Part shown: piece by piece, positions 63,208 through 64,000 of the stretch
Numbering within the stretch: position 1 is the stretch's first letter
Layout of the letters: each line of letters begins with the position of its first letter
Source: Pedobacter sp. SYP-B3415
GTDB lineage: Bacteria; Bacteroidota; Bacteroidia; Sphingobacteriales; Sphingobacteriaceae
Assembly (NCBI RefSeq): GCF_004138205.1
Contig: NZ_RXNQ01000032.1
Coordinates: 124,001 to 188,000, forward strand
Direction of reading: 5' to 3'
Length of the DNA: 64,000 nucleotides
Notes under the pieces: model-generated
Database searches by the model: none
Told to the model about the DNA's origin: nothing
Seen by the model: only the letters and a program-made list of their open reading frames with translations
Made by a program: the position numbers and the translations under genes

Positions 63208-64000
63208 ATGAGAAAGATTCTACTCAGTATGCTCGTGGCCGCGCCTGTACTCGGATTTGCGCAATCCTTTCAGGTGAACCTGCAAGGCCAGAAACAGATC
63301 GGTATGGCCGGAGCCGGGACCGGGCTCGCGCTCGATGAAGCCTCGGTTTTTTTTAACCCCGGCGCAGTATCGTTCCTTAAAAAAAACGGTGTGCAGGCAG
63401 GCATTAGTCCGCTGTTTCTTAAAACCGCCTTTCGCGCCGCCGGATCAGATGTGACCGAATACAATAAAAGTAAGCTGGCTACACCCCTCGAAGCTTATGC
63501 TACATTTGGCTCGCCTGAAGGTAAGCTTCGGTTTGGTATCGGTATTTATACGCCATTTGGCGGGGCAATGCACTGGGATGAAAACTGGACGGGCAAGTTT
63601 ACGGTTACTTCGCTTGATCTGCAGGCGATCTTTGTACAGCCCACGGTAAGTTACAAGTTAACAGACTGGCTAGGCATTGGTGCCGGTTTCGTCTATGCGA
63701 ACGGCAAGGTAGATCTGCGCCGCGCGCTTCCGATTACCCGGGCAGATGGCAGCAGCGCGACCGCCCAGCTTGAAGGCCATTCGCATAATTTCGGCTGGAA
63801 CGCCGGAATCTTTGCCGATGCAGGATCGGGATTGACATTCGGCATTACCCACCGGTCTAAAGTTGATGCTACCGTAAAAGATGGCGATGCACGATTTGAA
63901 GTGCCGGATGCTTTGCGGTCAACATTTCCCACCACGTTTAATGCAACGCTGAATCTGCCGGCCACGACCAGCCTGGGAATCGGATATAAAGTTTCTGAGC
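63208..64000 (+). CDS. OmpP1/FadL-family outer-membrane transporter (N-terminal part)
   Basis: The gene runs off the right edge; 264 residues are visible. Signal peptide about 1-19 (GFAQ). It has the FadL/TodX features: QIGMAGAGTGLALDEASVFFNPGAVSFL near the mature N-terminus, IGIYTPFGGAMHWDENWTGKF, LQAIFVQPTVSYKLTDWLGIGAGF and GITHRSKVDATVKDG. Such barrels take up hydrophobic compounds such as fatty acids. It is divergent from the TetR-nitroreductase operon. Confidence 0.93.
   Translation, partial: MRKILLSMLVAAPVLGFAQSFQVNLQGQKQIGMAGAGTGLALDEASVFFNPGAVSFLKKNGVQAGISPLFLKTAFRAAGSDVTEYNKSKLATPLEAYATFGSPEGKLRFGIGIYTPFGGAMHWDENWTGKFTVTSLDLQAIFVQPTVSYKLTDWLGIGAGFVYANGKVDLRRALPITRADGSSATAQLEGHSHNFGWNAGIFADAGSGLTFGITHRSKVDATVKDGDARFEVPDALRSTFPTTFNATLNLPATTSLGIGYKVSE

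Overview
The window is chromosomal DNA from a Bacteroidota bacterium, most likely Sphingobacteriaceae-like (Pedobacter/Mucilaginibacter relatives). The grounds are several SusC/SusD-type proteins, an ECF sigma/FecR pair with an STN-domain receptor, type IX secretion signatures (CHU_C domain, PorP/SprF), DUF4249 and PadR-PspC families, start codons preceded by A-rich rather than Shine-Dalgarno sequence, and TAnnTTTG-type -7 boxes. No ribosomal or core housekeeping cluster is present to narrow this further.

Layout. 1-10.0 kb: a starch/maltose utilisation locus (SusD end, SusE-like lipoprotein, two GH13 amylases, beta-phosphoglucomutase, GH65 phosphorylase, sugar MFS). 10.2-15.1 kb: a complete class I lanthipeptide-type dehydratase (LanB), a LytTR-type sensor kinase and response regulator, and between these two, on the opposite strand, a previously unlisted 47-residue Thr/Ser-rich, cysteine-free peptide that looks like a RiPP precursor; no LanC, transporter or protease is visible. 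15.3-19.8 kb: fabF, TetR, SDR and a DUF695-like gene. 20-22 kb: a lipoprotein and an acyltransferase broken by one in-frame TGA. 22.3-23.6 kb: arsR, DUF6428-like gene and arsC without an efflux pump. 23.8-32.8 kb: ECF sigma, FecR, SusC, SusD, a T9SS cargo protein and PorP/SprF.

33.3-44.4 kb is accessory DNA ending at a tRNA-Lys gene: an outer-membrane barrel protein divergent from a two-component system with an OmpR-type direct-repeat site between them, one copy of a 508-bp dispersed repeat (its inverted partner lies at 16.6 kb), chromate transporter genes, and what looks like a single ChrB-AraC fusion gene split in two by about 2.6 kb carrying an IS110-family element and a leucine-rich-repeat gene. 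Next to the tRNA-Lys 3' end sits an array of four 108-bp direct repeats, each starting with a copy of the last bases of the tRNA gene.

44.5-64 kb: a tricorn-like S41 protease, DUF4185 protein with a LacI-type operator, small membrane protein, phosphocholine-type phospholipase C, LacI regulator, PadR/PspC pair, TonB-dependent receptor/DUF4249 pair, a large MG2/plug-domain protein, a TetR-nitroreductase operon with a textbook Bacteroidota promoter and operator, and the start of a FadL-type porin.

The most noteworthy unit is the LanB/Thr-rich peptide/LytTR system, which suggests a dehydrated peptide without lanthionine rings. The tRNA-tail repeat array, the split ChrB-AraC gene with its IS110 insertion, and the 508-bp inverted repeat pair are the next most unusual observations.
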